In this document: one piece after another, positions 62,929 through 64,000 of the stretch
Layout: the number at the start of each line of letters is the position of its first letter
Position numbering within the stretch: the stretch's first letter is position 1
Assembly (NCBI GenBank): GCA_022497155.1
Contig: MU385714.1
Location: 372,001-436,000, forward strand
Direction: 5' to 3'
Origin: Whalleya microplaca
Lineage: Eukaryota; Ascomycota; Sordariomycetes; Xylariales; Xylariaceae
Length of the DNA stretch: 64,000 nt
The notes under the pieces: generated by a model
Seen by the model: only the letters and a program-made list of their open reading frames with translations
The model's database searches: none
What the model was told of the DNA's origin: nothing
Position numbers and translations under genes: made by a program

Positions 62929-63936
62929 ATGCGCAGTCCCCTCGCGGCCCTGCACCTGGGCCTCCTCTTCCTCGTGAACTCGGGCCTGGCATCCCAATCG
63001 ACGACATCGTCCCTGACGCTCCAAATCCCCTCCTCAGCGCTCCTCCCAAACCCGCACGCGCTGCCGCCCTCGACGCACGCGACGCTGACGACGCTGCACG
63101 CGCGCCACGAGGCGCCGCTGAGCACGACCAACTCCTTCGTCTTCCGCAACGTCACGCCCGGGTCGTACCTCGCCGACGTGCACTGCGCGACGCACGGGTT
63201 CGCGCCGCTGCGCATCGACGTGGGCGAGGCGGGCTCACGCGCATGGGAGACGTTCCGCGGGCACGATTGGGCGAATCGCGGCGAGGAGGTGAGGAGTACG
63301 GGTGCTGGTGCTGGGGAGGATGTGTTCGCGGTTAGGGTGCTGGGGGCGAAGGTGCATTTTACTGAACGGGGAGCTTGTGAGTGCTTTTCCTGTTTTGGTC
63401 GTCTATATATCAGCCTCCCTCATCCGGATCGTATGGCTGTGCCTACCTATATACAGCTGTCTATAGCTATACGGACTCTGGCGGATGGATGGCTATACGA
63501 ACATTGGACGACATTTGAGGATGTAAACTTGGAAGTGAACAATGTGCTAACGAATTACAAATAGTCTCTATCCTTGGCATCCTCAAGAACCCCATGATCC
63601 TGATGGGCCTTGTTACCATGGCGCTCTTCATCGGCCTGCCCAAGTTGATCGAGAACAGTGAGTTCCACTCCACACATTCCTTACTCCCTGTCAACCGTGA
63701 CTAACCTTGCAATTTCTCCAGTGGACCCCGAGATGCGAGCCGAATGGGAAGAGCAGCAGAAGAAGAACCCGATGAACTCCCTGATGGGAGGCGGTGGCGG
63801 CGGGCCCCAGCCGGGTGCGAGTCCCATGGGGAACTTCGACATGGCTGCTTACCTGGCCGGACAGAACAAGAAGGAGGATGGCGAGACTGGTAGCAGCAGT
63901 TCCGGCAATGGGGGTAAGAAGGGCGGGAAGAGGTAG
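62929..63936 (+). CDS. EMC7: ER membrane complex subunit 7 (EMC7/SOP4-type)
   Basis: Single-span subunit of the ER membrane protein insertase. Exons 62929-63376, 63565-63657, 63722-63936 (251 residues); introns 63377-63564 and 63658-63721. The start ATG precedes a signal peptide (RSPLAALHLGLLFLVNSGLA). The lumenal domain of about 130 residues is the EMC7 beta-sandwich (DUF2012): FVFRNVTPGSYLADVHCATHGFAPLRID. The single membrane span is split by intron 1's acceptor side: ILKNPMILMGLVTMALFIGL, which is the conserved EMC7 anchor, followed by MDPEMRAEWEEQQKKNPM, the hallmark cytosolic segment. The tail is Gly/Ser/Lys-rich. Exon 1 is strongly GC-rich. Complete within the window. Confidence 0.94.
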
Positions 63937-64000
63937 GCGTAGACCTAGACCTTGGTATCGGCACGTATACATAGAGTGGCCGTAAGAATGGATAGAAGAT

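Noticed and set aside
62862..63335. Several open frames on both strands over EMC7 exon 1
   Set aside because: GC-rich codons suppress stops in all frames; only the EMC7 frame has signal peptide, conserved domain and splice continuity.

Overview
The window is nuclear DNA from a filamentous ascomycete (Pezizomycotina, most likely a Sordariomycete; the class is inferred from protein similarity, not proven). Protein-coding genes are split by short introns, mostly 50-120 nt, with GT donors, internal CTAAC/CTAAT branch sites and YAG acceptors. The proteins are typical fungal housekeeping proteins. I find 16 protein genes (about one per 4 kb), one cut by the left edge. All exon boundaries were set by hand from reading frame, splice signals and family conservation; no alignment was run.

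Layout. 1-10.5 kb, plus strand: the C-terminal half of glutamate synthase (GOGAT), an SPX/VTC polyphosphate-polymerase subunit, and a five-exon gene of unknown function. 12.5-21.4 kb, plus strand: an FGGY sugar kinase (D-ribulokinase type), the scaffold nucleoporin Nic96/Nup93 with an FG-rich N-terminus, and a bZIP factor with a DUF3425-like C-terminus. 22.4-28.0 kb, minus strand: a WD40 protein resembling DCAF4 and the plasma-membrane H+-ATPase PMA1. 28.0-35.2 kb: 7.2 kb with no convincing gene. 35.2-39.3 kb, minus strand: the mitochondrial citrate/oxoglutarate carrier YHM2 next to mitochondrial citrate synthase. 41.4-44.0 kb, plus strand: an Nrd1/Seb1-type transcription-termination factor. 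44.0-48.9 kb: gene-poor. 48.9-55.9 kb, minus strand: a 1,139-residue WD40 protein with an N-terminal SUMO-interaction-like motif and a long-chain acyl-CoA synthetase, separated by a very AT-rich island that contains a tRNA-like pol III promoter. 58.8-64 kb, plus strand: a small MARVEL-type membrane protein, O-acetylhomoserine sulfhydrylase and the ER membrane complex subunit EMC7.

How the genes fit together. Most are unrelated housekeeping neighbours. The one functional pair is citrate synthase plus the carrier that exports citrate; both lie on the same strand and both have CCAAT boxes in a CCCCAAT context upstream, which suggests shared control. I see no secondary-metabolite cluster, CRISPR array, intact transposon or rRNA gene, and no canonical tRNA. 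The best candidates for something undescribed are the 734-residue unknown protein at 8.0-10.5 kb, the SIM/WD40 protein at 48.9-52.5 kb with its AT-rich promoter-side island, and an intergenic palindrome (TACCTAGGTA) that recurs across the window.
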